Below are positions 1 through 10,446 of a DNA stretch of 64,000 nt, piece by piece. A program made the translations under genes and the position numbers. The notes under the pieces are model-generated. The model ran no database searches and had not been told where the DNA came from. It saw only the letters and a program-made list of their open reading frames with translations. The number at the start of each line of letters is the position of its first letter. Position 1 is the stretch's first letter. The stretch is from CAIWHR01 sp963779805 (lineage in GTDB: Bacteria; Pseudomonadota; Gammaproteobacteria; Burkholderiales; Casimicrobiaceae), in the NCBI GenBank assembly GCA_963779805.1, contig CAVZZN010000012.1, positions 248,001-312,000 of the forward strand. The letters are read 5' to 3'.

Positions 1-37
1 AGCCCGTACCCCCGTGGGCTATACTGACCTGCTGCCC

Positions 38-3000
38 ATGAACGCCCTTTCCGAACCTTTCGTCGAGCAGGCCGGGCGCGCGCAGGCACCTCGTCTGCGC
101 GAAATCCCGTACAACTACACGTCGTTCTCGGATCGCGAGATCGTGATCCGGCTGCTCGGCGCGGACATGTGGGCCACGCTCGAGGAGCTGCGCGACGAGC
201 GTCGCACCGGCCGCTCCGCGCGCATGCTCTTCGAGGTGCTCGGCGACATCTGGGTGGTCGAGCGCAATCCGTATCTGCAGGACGACCTGCTGTCGAACAC
301 CAAGCGCCAGCAGCTGCTCGTCGACGCGCTGCGTCACCGCCTGCGCGAGGTCGAGAAGCGCCGTGAGGAGAACGTCGACGCCGCCGTCGAGCGCGACGAG
401 AAGGTGCGTCGCCTGATCGCCGCCGCGCACACGGCCGTCGATCGCTTCGCGACGTCGTTCCGCGATACCGCGCAGCTGCGGCGCCGGACGATGCGCGTGC
501 TCTCGCGCTACACGGCGAAGGACAACATCGCGTTCGACGGCCTGTCGCGCGTCTCGCACGTGACGGACGCCACCGACTGGCGCGTCGAGTATCCGTTCGT
601 CGTGCTGCTGCCCGACACCGAAGGCGAGGTGCAGGGCCTCGTCGAAGGCTGCATCGAGCTCGGTCTCACGATCATTCCGCGCGGCGGCGGCACCGGCTAC
701 ACCGGCGGCGCGATTCCGCTCACGCCGCGCTCGGCCGTGATCAACACGGAGAAGCTCGAGCGCCTGTCGTTGGTCGAGCGCGTGCAGATTCCCGGGCGCG
801 ACGAGCCCGTGCCCACGATCGAAGCCGGCGCAGGGGTGGTCACCAAGCGCGTGATGGACGTCGCCGAGCGCGAGTCGCTCGTGTTCGCGGTGGATCCCAC
901 GTCCGCGGATGCGTCGTGCATCGGCGGCAACGTGGCGATGAACGCAGGCGGCAAGAAGGCCGTGCTGTGGGGCACCGCGCTCGACAATCTCGTGTCGTGG
1001 ACGATGGTGACGCCCGACGCCGAGTGGCTCGAGGTGACGCGCCTCGACCACAACCTCGGCAAGATCCACGACGCGCGCGACCGCGACGTTCGAGCTGCAG
1101 TGGTACGGACGCGACGGCAAGACGAAGCAGCGGCGCGAGGTCCTGCAGATTCCCGGCCCCGACTTCCGGCGCGTGGGCCTCGGCAAGGACGTCACCGACA
1201 AGTTCCTCGCCGGGCTTCCCGGCATCCAGAAGGAGGGCTGCGACGGCATCATCACGTCCGCGCGCTTCGTGCTGCATCGCATGCCGCCGGCGATCCGCAC
1301 GGTGTGCCTCGAATTCTTCGGCCAGGTGCGCGATTCCACGCCGGCGATCGTCGAGATCAAGGCGCTATCTCGACCGGCGCCCGCACGGCGCGATCCTCGC
1401 GGGCCTCGAGCACCTCGACGAGCGCTACGTGCGCGCCGTCGGCTACGCCACCAAGGCGAAGCGCCATGGCTGTCCGAAGATGGTGCTGCTGGGCGACATC
1501 GTGGGCGAGACCGAGGACGCGGTCGCGAAGGCCGCATCGGAGGTCGTGCGCATCGCCAACGCGCGCGGCGGCGAAGGGTTCATCGCGGTCACGCCCGAGA
1601 CCCGCAAGCGCTTCTGGCTCGACCGCTCGCGCACGGCCGCCATCGCGAAGCACACCAACGCGTTCAAGATCAACGAGGACGTCGTCATCCCGCTCGAGCG
1701 CCTCGGCGACTACACCGACGGCGTCGAGCGCATCAACATCGAGCTCTCGACCCGCAACAAGATCCGCCTGTGCGATGCGCTCGCAGCGTTCCTGCGCGGA
1801 CCGATGCCCGATCCCGGGCGACGAGAAGCGGCCCGCGCAGGAAGTGCTCGACGCCAAGATCGAGGAAGCGCGCGCGCTCGTCGCCGAGGTCCGCGCGCGC
1901 TGGCAGGATCTGCTCCAGCGCATCGACGAGACCTTCCCCGCGCTGCAGGACCATTCGGTCGTCGTGTCGTGGAAGACGGAGCTGAAAGGCCCGCTGGAGG
2001 ACATCTTCTCGGGTGTCGCCTTCGTCACCATCCGCCAGCGCATCACGGCGATCCACCGGCAGGTCCTGAGGAGCCGCGTGTTCGTCGCGCTGCACATGCA
2101 CGCGGGCGACGGCAACGTGCACACCAACATCCCGGTCAATTCCGACGACTACGGGATGCTGCAGGAAGCGAATGCCGCGGTGGCGCGCATCATGGCGCTC
2201 GCGCGCGATCTGGGCGGCGTGATCTCCGGCGAGCACGGGATCGGCCTCACCAAGATCGAATACCTCACGGCCGACGAGATCGCGCCCTTCGCGCAGTACA
2301 AGCAGCGCATCGATCCGCAGGGCCGGTTCAACGCGGGGAAGCTGCTCCCGGGCGCGGACCTGCGCAACGCGTACACGCCGAGCTTCAGCCTGCTGGGCGC
2401 GGAGAGCCTGATCCTCGAGCAATCGGAGACGGGGCACATCCTCGACTCGATCAAGGACTGCCTGCGCTGCGGCAAGTGCAAGCCGGTGTGCGCCACGCAC
2501 GTGCCGCGCGCGAACCTGCTCTACAGCCCGCGCAACAAGATCCTCGCGACGTCGCTTCTGGTGGAAGCGTTCCTGTACGAGGAGCAGACGCGCCGCGGCG
2601 TGAGCCTTCGCCACTTCGACGAGTTCTCCGACGTCGCCGACCACTGCACGGTGTGCCACAAGTGCGAGCGGCCGTGCCCGGTCGACATCGACTTCGGCAA
2701 CGTGTCGATCGCGATGCGCAATCTCCTGCGCCGCGAGGGCAAGAAGCGCTTCTCGCCGGGCACCGCGGCGGCGATGTTCTTCCTGTCGGCCACCGATCCG
2801 TCGACGATCAAGCTCGTGAAGAGCGCGATGATCGACGTCGGGCTATCGCCTGCAGCGCATCGGGTACCGGTTCGCGAAGCAGCTCGGGATCGCGCAGCAG
2901 CAGACGCGCCGCCCGCCGAACACGACCGGCCGGCCGACCGATCACGGCGCAGGTGATCCACTTCATCAACAAGCCGATGCCGGGCGGATTGCCGAAGCGC

Positions 3001-3867
3001 ACCTCGCGTGCGCTGCTCGACATCGAGGACGACAAGGTCATCCCGATCATCCGCGATCCGCGCAAGGTGACCGAGGACTCGGACGCGGTGTTCTACTTCC
3101 CCGGCTGCGGCTCCGAGCGGCTGTTCTCGCAGGTGGGGCTCGCGACGCAGGCGATGCTCTATCACGTCGGCGCGCAGTGCGTGCTGCCCCCGGGATACCT
3201 CTGCTGCGGCTATCCCCAGACGGCCGCGGGCCTCGAGGACAAGGGCCAGCGGATCGTCACCGACAACCGCGTGCTGTTCCATCGCGTGGCCAACACGCTC
3301 AACTACCTCGACATCAAGACGGTCGTGGTGTCGTGCGGCACGTGCCTCGACCAGCTCGAGAAGTACGAGTTCGAGAAGGTGTTCCCCGGGTGCCGCCTCC
3401 TCGACATCCACGAGTACCTGCTCGAGAAGGGCGTGAAGCTCGAGGGCGTCGAGGGCGTGCGCTACATGTACCACGACCCCTGCCACACGCCGATCAAGCA
3501 GCATCAGCCGCTGAAGCTCGTCAACGAGCTCATGGGCACGAAGGTCACCCTCAACGATCGGTGCTGCGGCGAATCCGGCACGCTCGCGACGAGCCGCCCC
3601 GACATCTCGACGCAGGTGCGCTTCCGCAAGGAAGAGGAGATGCGCAAGGGCGCGACGGCGCTGCGCGAGGACGGGTTCGACGGCAAGGTGAAGGTGCTGA
3701 CGTCGTGTCCGTCGTGCCTGCAGGGGCTGTCGCGCTTCGCCGACGATGCGGGCAGCGAGGCCGACTACATCGTCGTCGAGCTCGCGAAGCACCTGCTCGG
3801 CGAGAACTGGATGGCCGATTACGTGAGCGCGGCCAACGCCGGCGGCATCGAGCGCGTGCTGCTGTAA
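38..3867 (+). CDS. FAD-linked oxidase with Fe-S and CCG domains (D-lactate/glycolate dehydrogenase-like), broken by five frameshifts
   Basis: A membrane-associated flavoprotein dehydrogenase of about 1,275 residues, probably oxidising a 2-hydroxy acid and passing electrons to the respiratory chain. The order visible is an N-terminal region of the DUF3683 type, an FAD-binding oxidase domain (GGGTGYTGGAIPL near residue 225), the C-terminal FAD-oxidase domain (HMHAGDGNVHTNIP, SGEHGIGLTK), two 4Fe-4S clusters (CLRCGKCKPVC and CTVCHKCERPC), then two cysteine-rich CCG repeats (FPGCGSERLF...CCGYP and DPCHTP...CCGESG). The frame moves near 1083, 1366, 1815, 2845 and 2940; each move is explained by one extra base, so the gene is probably intact in the organism. 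ATG at 38 is chosen because the conserved REIPYNYTSFSDREIV stretch follows it. The exact substrate cannot be told from sequence. Confidence 0.85.
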
Positions 3868-3932
3868 CGCGCACGTCCACTGCAGCGTGCTCGCGCACAT
3901 CATGTGCGCCACATGCTGTCGCACCGAAAAAT

Positions 3933-3962
3933 CCCGCCGCCCCTAGTCCCCGGGGCGGCGGG
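3933..3962. terminator. Strong hairpin after the dehydrogenase gene
   Basis: An 11-bp perfect inverted repeat (CCCGCCGCCCC / GGGGCGGCGGG) with an 8-nt loop lies 66 bp after the dehydrogenase stop. A run of five A precedes it, so the T-tract is on the minus strand; on the plus strand it has no T-tract and may simply be a stable 3' end. The rest of the 405-bp gap from 3868 to 4272 holds only a promoter-like element. Confidence 0.5.
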
Positions 3963-4101
3963 TGGAGGCAATCCGGCGCCAGCCGCGCCGGTGTAGTGAG
4001 CATGCCGTTGTAGAGCACCGATGGATGCGGCGCATTCGGCACCGCGTTGCGGAATATTCACGCGCTCGGCGGCTTGCGCGTGCCGCTCGGTCGGCTCGCC
4101 C

Positions 4102-4129
4102 TTGTGTCGTGCGCGGCGCGTGCTATAAC
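4102..4129 (+). promoter_or_regulatory. Sigma-70-like promoter before the conserved hypothetical gene
   Basis: TTGTGT (4102-4107) and TATAAC (4124-4129) are separated by 16 bp. They lie about 145 bp upstream of the start at 4273 in an otherwise gene-free gap. Prediction from motif only. Confidence 0.4.
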
Positions 4130-4272
4130 GGTTCGCTCGGGCCGCACGCGCGGCATGCATCGGTCGGAGGCGGCATGCAGGTTCCCGGCAATCCCCTCGG
4201 CGGTACCCGTACACCGCTTCGTGCGCAGGCGCCTGCGCACCACTCAACGCGTTTCCAGGCGCTGACGCGGCC

Positions 4273-5883
4273 ATGCAGGACGTCATCACACCCGTCGCAA
4301 CGCCGCCACGCGCGGCACCGGAGCGCTCGCGCGAGGCGCTGCGTGACGCCGATGAAGCTGCGCGCTGGGTGCGATCGCTCCCCACCGACGCAAGCGCACT
4401 GCACGCTGAGCTCGACGCGCAATTCGCAGCGTTGACCGCGAGCACGCTGCCGCCGCGCGAACGCGCGCGCATCGCGGAGATCCTCCGCGAGCCGGTGATG
4501 CACCTGCACACGGAGCTCGCGCGGCGCTATGCCGGGAAGCCCATTCCGCTCGGCGAGCGCGAGCGCCAGGCCGCGGACCAGGCCATCGGCATCTGGCTCG
4601 GCCTGTGGGAGCAGTTCTCGGCGTGCCTGCGACCGCTGCTCGAGCGCGATCCCGAGCTCGAAGGCGTGAAGGCCAAGATCCTGCAGCGCGGGTTGCACAT
4701 CGGCAAGGAGCTCATCGTCGTGCACGGCCTCGCACGACGCCTGCCGCCGCCGTCGCTCTGGGAAGAGATCCACGCGTACTATCGCCTCGCCGAGATCGTC
4801 GAATGCGCGGGCAGCGCAGTCTCCGATGCGTTGCTCGGCGATGGCCTCGCGCTGTCGTGCTACTCGATGTACAGCCACGCGCTGCTGCTCGGGCTCGCCG
4901 ATCCGTACGCGATGAGCGTGAGGCAGATCGAGCTCACCGACCGCTGGCTCGGCATGTGGGCGCGCAAGGTCTATCCGTATCCGCAGCAGCGCGAAGGCGA
5001 GGTGCCGCTCTTCGTGGTGGACATCGCATCGTCGACCGGGGCGCGGCTCGTCGGTGCTCCGCCGCAGGAGCCGCCGGAGTCGATGCGCTTCGGCTATCCC
5101 GGCAAGCTCGCGCAATCGGTGCGCGGACGGCTCAAGCGCCTGCAGACCGGCGCGAGCCCGGCGGAGCTGCAGCTCGGCCAGGATTGCAGCCTCGAGCAAT
5201 GCACGCGCCTGCTGAGCCAGCTCGACGCGCGCTGGTATCAGCTCCCGCGCCGCGCACCCGAAGCGCAACGACCGGTCCTGCTCTGCGCCGGCGGGCTGCC
5301 CGCCGCGTACTACCGCATCTCGGGGCGCACGTTCGAACGCAAGCAGCCGCGCGAGAGCCTGACCTACCGCGGCGCCGCGCAGTTCGGGCGCCTGACCGCG
5401 GTCACGGGCTACGATCCCGGCCGCGACATCGCCGAGCGCGACTGGCCGTGGGAAGAGTGGCGCGGCCCGTGCGAGCATCGCGAAGCCGTCGTCACTCGCG
5501 CGGAAGGCACGCGCCACCGCTTCATGCTCGAGCAGCTCGCGATCGTGCGCGACGGCAACCGCATTCGCTTCGGATGCGTGACGCGCATCGCGCAGGGCGC
5601 CGACGAGGCGATGGAGGTCTCGCTGCGGCTGTTCGCGGGTCGTCCGCAGGCGCTCTCGATCAGCGCGGTCACCACGACGATGGTGAAGGAGGCGCCCATG
5701 CCCGCGGTGCTGCTCGCCGAGGTGCCCGAAGACAAGGCGTCGCTGCTCCTGCCGCCGCGCACGTTCAGTCCGGGACGGCGGTTGCGCGCGACGGATGCGG
5801 GTGTCGAGCGTGCGTATCGCGTCACCCGCCTGCTGCAACGCGGCGCGGACTTCGAGCGCGTCGCGTTCGAGTACGAGGCTTGA
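4273..5883 (+). CDS. Conserved hypothetical protein, 536 aa
   Basis: I do not recognise a named function. The protein is soluble-looking, with no signal peptide and no clear membrane segments. The first 300 residues are mostly helical and include conserved-looking aromatic motifs (GIWLGLWEQF, YYRLAEIVECAGSAVSDAL). The middle and C-terminal third look beta-rich; VVDIASSTGARLVG near residue 255 vaguely resembles the D-x-S-x-x-G signature of PilZ (cyclic di-GMP-binding) domains, but the partner RxxxR motif is not evident. It stands alone between a promoter-like element and a repeat array. The intact frame over 1.6 kb in a window full of frameshifts, with typical codon use, supports a real gene. 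Confidence 0.75.
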   Translation: MQDVITPVATPPRAAPERSREALRDADEAARWVRSLPTDASALHAELDAQFAALTASTLPPRERARIAEILREPVMHLHTELARRYAGKPIPLGERERQAADQAIGIWLGLWEQFSACLRPLLERDPELEGVKAKILQRGLHIGKELIVVHGLARRLPPPSLWEEIHAYYRLAEIVECAGSAVSDALLGDGLALSCYSMYSHALLLGLADPYAMSVRQIELTDRWLGMWARKVYPYPQQREGEVPLFVVDIASSTGARLVGAPPQEPPESMRFGYPGKLAQSVRGRLKRLQTGASPAELQLGQDCSLEQCTRLLSQLDARWYQLPRRAPEAQRPVLLCAGGLPAAYYRISGRTFERKQPRESLTYRGAAQFGRLTAVTGYDPGRDIAERDWPWEEWRGPCEHREAVVTRAEGTRHRFMLEQLAIVRDGNRIRFGCVTRIAQGADEAMEVSLRLFAGRPQALSISAVTTTMVKEAPMPAVLLAEVPEDKASLLLPPRTFSPGRRLRATDAGVERAYRVTRLLQRGADFERVAFEYEA

Positions 5884-5931
5884 GGCTCGACGCTCCACCG
5901 AGTGCGGAACCCGTGCGCCAGCCAACGCTCT

Positions 5932-5972
5932 GACCCAGGGTCGACCCAGGGCGACCCAGGGCTGACCCAGGG
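5932..5972. repeat. Four tandem GACCCAGGG units (odd-palindrome family)
   Basis: GACCCAGGG occurs at 5932, 5943, 5953 and 5964, spaced 10-11 bp. Where the spacer starts TC the unit is the 11-bp odd palindrome GACCC-A-GGGTC. The array starts 49 bp after the stop of the preceding gene and ends 24 bp before the next start. The same unit recurs at 59105-59124. Confidence 0.8.
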
Positions 5973-5996
5973 TCGGGGGTCCGGGGGGAGTGATCG

Positions 5997-8018
<2,022 letters not shown>

Positions 8019-8142
8019 TCCGACGCGTCGCCGTCAACGGGCGCGAGCCTGTCGCGTTAACGTGACGCGAGGCCGCCGGCATGGCCGGGCCGGCGTTTCG
8101 GTTAAAATTGCCGGTTTTCGCGGCCACCTCACAGGAGATCCC

Positions 8143-8466
8143 ATGAAGACAGCTGTCATCGCGCTCGCCCTTGCGAGCGTCGCGTTTGCCGCCGGCGCCC
8201 GTGCCGCCGCGCCCGCGGGCGAAGCGCTCATCAAGAAGAATGGCTGCACCGCCTGCCACGCGATCGACAAGAAAGTGGTGGGACCGGCGTACCAGGACGT
8301 CGCGGCCAAGTACAAGGGCGACGCGAGCGCGCCCGCGAAGCTCTTCGACAAGGTCAAGAAGGGCGGCTCCGGCGTGTGGGGACAGGTCCCGATGCCGCCG
8401 AACCCGCAGGTGAGCGACGCCGATCTCAAGACGATCATCACCTACGTCCTGTCGCTCAAGAAGTAG
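8143..8466 (+). CDS. Small periplasmic cytochrome c (class I, c551/c552-like)
   Basis: A 107-aa precursor with a signal peptide (residues 1-21, ending ARA-A) and one haem-binding CTACH motif near residue 38. VPMPPN near residue 87 supplies the likely methionine ligand typical of cytochromes c551/c552. It acts as a soluble electron carrier in the periplasm. AGGAG lies 8 bp before the ATG, and TAAAAT at 8103-8108 could be its -10 box. The gene is followed at once by a long hairpin made from palindromic repeats, which probably ends its transcript before the glycine riboswitch begins. Confidence 0.9.
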   Translation: MKTAVIALALASVAFAAGARAAAPAGEALIKKNGCTACHAIDKKVVGPAYQDVAAKYKGDASAPAKLFDKVKKGGSGVWGQVPMPPNPQVSDADLKTIITYVLSLKK

Positions 8467-8473
8467 ACACCCG

Positions 8474-8521
8474 TTACTCAGAGTAATTACTCAGAGTAAA
8501 AGGCGAGCCTTTTACTCTGAG
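8474..8521. repeat. TTACTC-N-GAGTAA palindrome array A, forming a terminator-like hairpin
   Basis: Two adjacent copies of TTACTCAGAGTAA (8474-8486 and 8487-8499) are followed by a partial third, TTACTCTGAG (8512-8521). The second copy and the partial copy also form a 15-bp perfect stem (8490-8504 with 8507-8521) with a 2-nt loop. The array starts 8 bp after the cytochrome stop, so it may serve as that gene's transcript end. Confidence 0.85.
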
Positions 8522-8568
8522 CCGGCCGTCGCTTTGACGGCGCTCCCGCGAGCCGGTAACCTTGCCGG

Positions 8569-8772
8569 GTCCGTGCAGGAGAGCGCAGGGCAACCTGCCG
8601 CCGAAGGCGCAACTCCCGCAACCGCTCAGGCAAAAGGACTGCCGGACACGCGCGGCCGTCGTGTCGCGTGACATTCTGGAGAGCGGCCGTGCCGGCAGGC
8701 GACGGCCCACCGAAGGGGCACCGCCGCGCCGCAATGCCGGGCCGGCGCAATCTCTCAGGTAAAAGGACAGAC
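8569..8772 (+). promoter_or_regulatory. Tandem glycine riboswitch
   Basis: Two glycine aptamers in series lie upstream of the glycine-cleavage genes. Aptamer 1 (about 8569-8647) is closed by GTCCG/CGGAC and carries the conserved GGAGAG and CTCAGGCAAAAGGAC elements. Aptamer 2 (about 8669-8772) has CTGGAGAG and CTCTCAGGTAAAAGGACAG. These are the class's hallmark sequences. A terminator hairpin with a T-tract follows directly, so glycine binding most likely prevents termination and turns on gcvT-gcvH-gcvP for glycine breakdown, as in other gcvT riboswitches. Confidence 0.95.
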
Positions 8773-8810
8773 GGGGCGAAACCCATGCGGGGATCGCCCC
8801 TTTGTTTTCT
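8773..8810 (+). terminator. Riboswitch-controlled intrinsic terminator
   Basis: GGGGCGA (8773-8779) pairs with TCGCCCC (8794-8800), followed by TTTGTTTTCT. It sits directly after aptamer 2 and 24 bp before the gcvT start, which is the position of the expression platform. Confidence 0.85.
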
Positions 8811-8833
8811 TGCGTCATCCGCGGAGACCTCAC

Positions 8834-9935
8834 GTGGCCCGACACACTCCCCTTCACGCCACGCATCTCGCCGCCCGCGCCCGCATGGTCGACTTCGGCG
8901 GCTGGGACATGCCGGTCCATTACGGCTCCCAGATCGAGGAGCATCACGCGGTGCGGCGCGACGCCGGCATGTTCGACGTCTCGCACATGCGCGTGCTCGA
9001 TCTCACCGGCGACGGGCGCCCGCGCGTTCCTGCGCTACGCGCTCGCCAACAACGTCGACAAGCTGAAGACGTCGGGCAAGGCGCTGTACTCGTGCATGCT
9101 GCGCCCCGACGGCAACGTGATCGACGACCTCATCGTGTACTTCCTGCGCGAGGACTGGTTCCGCATCGTCGTGAACGCGTCGACCGCGCAGAAGGACATC
9201 GCCTGGTTGCGCGAGCTGATCGCGCAGCGAGCCCCCGCGCTCGCGCTCGCCGAACGGGACGATCTCGCGATGATCGCCGTGCAGGGTCCGCATGCGCGCG
9301 AGAAAGTCTGGCAGGTGCTGCCGCGCACGCGCGCTGCGACCGAAGGCATGAAGCCCTTCAACGGGGTCGAGGCGGGCGATCTCTTCGTCGCGCGCACGGG
9401 CTACACGGGCGAGGACGGCTTCGAGGTGATGATGCCCGCGGGACAGGCGCCGGGATTGTGGACCGCGCTCGAGGCGGCGGGCGTGCGGCCATGCGGGCTC
9501 GGTGCGCGCGACACGCTGCGGCTCGAAGCCGGAATGAACCTGTACGGCCAGGACATGGACGAGACGACGTCCCCGCTCGAGTCCGGCCTCGCCTGGACCG
9601 TGGATCTCGCGAGCGCGCGCGATTTCGTCGGCAAGGCGGCGCTCGTATCGCAGCCGGTCGCAAGGCAGCAGGTCGGGCTCGTGCTGCTCGACAAGGGTGG
9701 CGTGCTGCGCGCGCACCAGGCGGTCGCAACGGATCGCGGAGCAGGGGAGATCACGAGCGGGACCTTCAGCCCGACGCTGGAGCGCTCCATCGCGCTCGCG
9801 CGCGTGCCGGTCGGCGTTGCGGCCGGAGAAGTAACCAGGGTGGCCGTGCGCGACCGGCAACTGCGCGCGCGGGTCGTCAAGCCGCCGTTTGCGCGCAACG
9901 GCAAAGCCATGATCGACATCGAGGAGACGACATGA
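8834..9935 (+). CDS. gcvT: Glycine cleavage system T protein (aminomethyltransferase), one frameshift
   Basis: GcvT transfers the methylene group from H-protein-bound aminomethyl to tetrahydrofolate and releases ammonia. The sequence has the family motifs MVDFGGWDMPVHYG near the N-terminus, FDVSHM, and later TGYTGEDGFEVM and LEAGMNLYGQDMDE. The start is GTG at 8834, with GGAG 8 bp upstream; it gives the usual ARHTPLHATHLAARARMVDF start. One extra G in a GGG run near 9012 moves the frame; removing it restores a protein of about 366 residues, normal for the family. The stop overlaps the gcvH start (ATGA), so the two are co-translated under the glycine riboswitch. Confidence 0.93.
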
Positions 9936-10312
9936 ACATTCCGGGCGACCTGCAGTACACGGCATCGCACGAGTGGGTACGACGCGAGTCCGACGGCACC
10001 GTCACGGTCGGCATCACCGATCACGCGCAATCGGCGCTCGGCGATCTCGTGTATCTCGAGCTGCCCGAGGTCGGTCGCAAGCTCGCTGCGGGCGAAGCGT
10101 GTGCCGTGGTCGAATCGGTGAAGGCGGCCTCCGACGTGTATGCGCCCGTGGCCGGCGAAGTCGTTGCCGCCAACCAGGAGGTCACGGCCACGCCCGAGAA
10201 GGTGAACGAGGACGCGTACGCGGCGTGGTTCTTCCGCATCCGCCCGGACGGCGGAGCGACGGCGCAGCTGCTCGACGCGAAGGCGTACGAAGCGGCGATC
10301 GGCGAGGACTGA
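9932..10312 (+). CDS. gcvH: Glycine cleavage system H protein
   Basis: A 126-aa lipoyl carrier that shuttles the aminomethyl group between the P and T proteins. The lipoylation site lies in AVVESVKAASDVYAPV, with lysine near residue 64. The start HEWV and the YLELPEVG motif are typical. The ATG overlaps the gcvT stop. Lipoate for this lysine would come from the lipB-lipA pair about 9 kb downstream. Confidence 0.96.
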   Translation: MNIPGDLQYTASHEWVRRESDGTVTVGITDHAQSALGDLVYLELPEVGRKLAAGEACAVVESVKAASDVYAPVAGEVVAANQEVTATPEKVNEDAYAAWFFRIRPDGGATAQLLDAKAYEAAIGED

Positions 10313-10361
10313 CGTTCCCGCTTCCGGCACGGCGTCACTCGAGCAGACGCGGGCAACCCCG

Positions 10362-10437
10362 TTACTCGGAGTAAGCGCGGCGCAGACATGTCTTGCACTC
10401 GGAGCAGGCTCGGCACCGCCGCGCTTACTCCGAGTAA
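10362..10437. repeat. TTACTC-N-GAGTAA palindrome array B between gcvH and gcvP
   Basis: TTACTCGGAGTAA (10362-10374) and TTACTCCGAGTAA (10425-10437) flank a degenerate middle copy, TGCACTCGGAGCA (10394-10406). The outer copies and adjoining GCGCGGC/GCCGCGC can pair into a large stem. The array lies 50 bp after the gcvH stop and 9 bp before the gcvP start, so it could modulate read-through or mRNA stability inside the gcv operon. Confidence 0.85.
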
Positions 10438-10446
10438 AGGGTTCAG

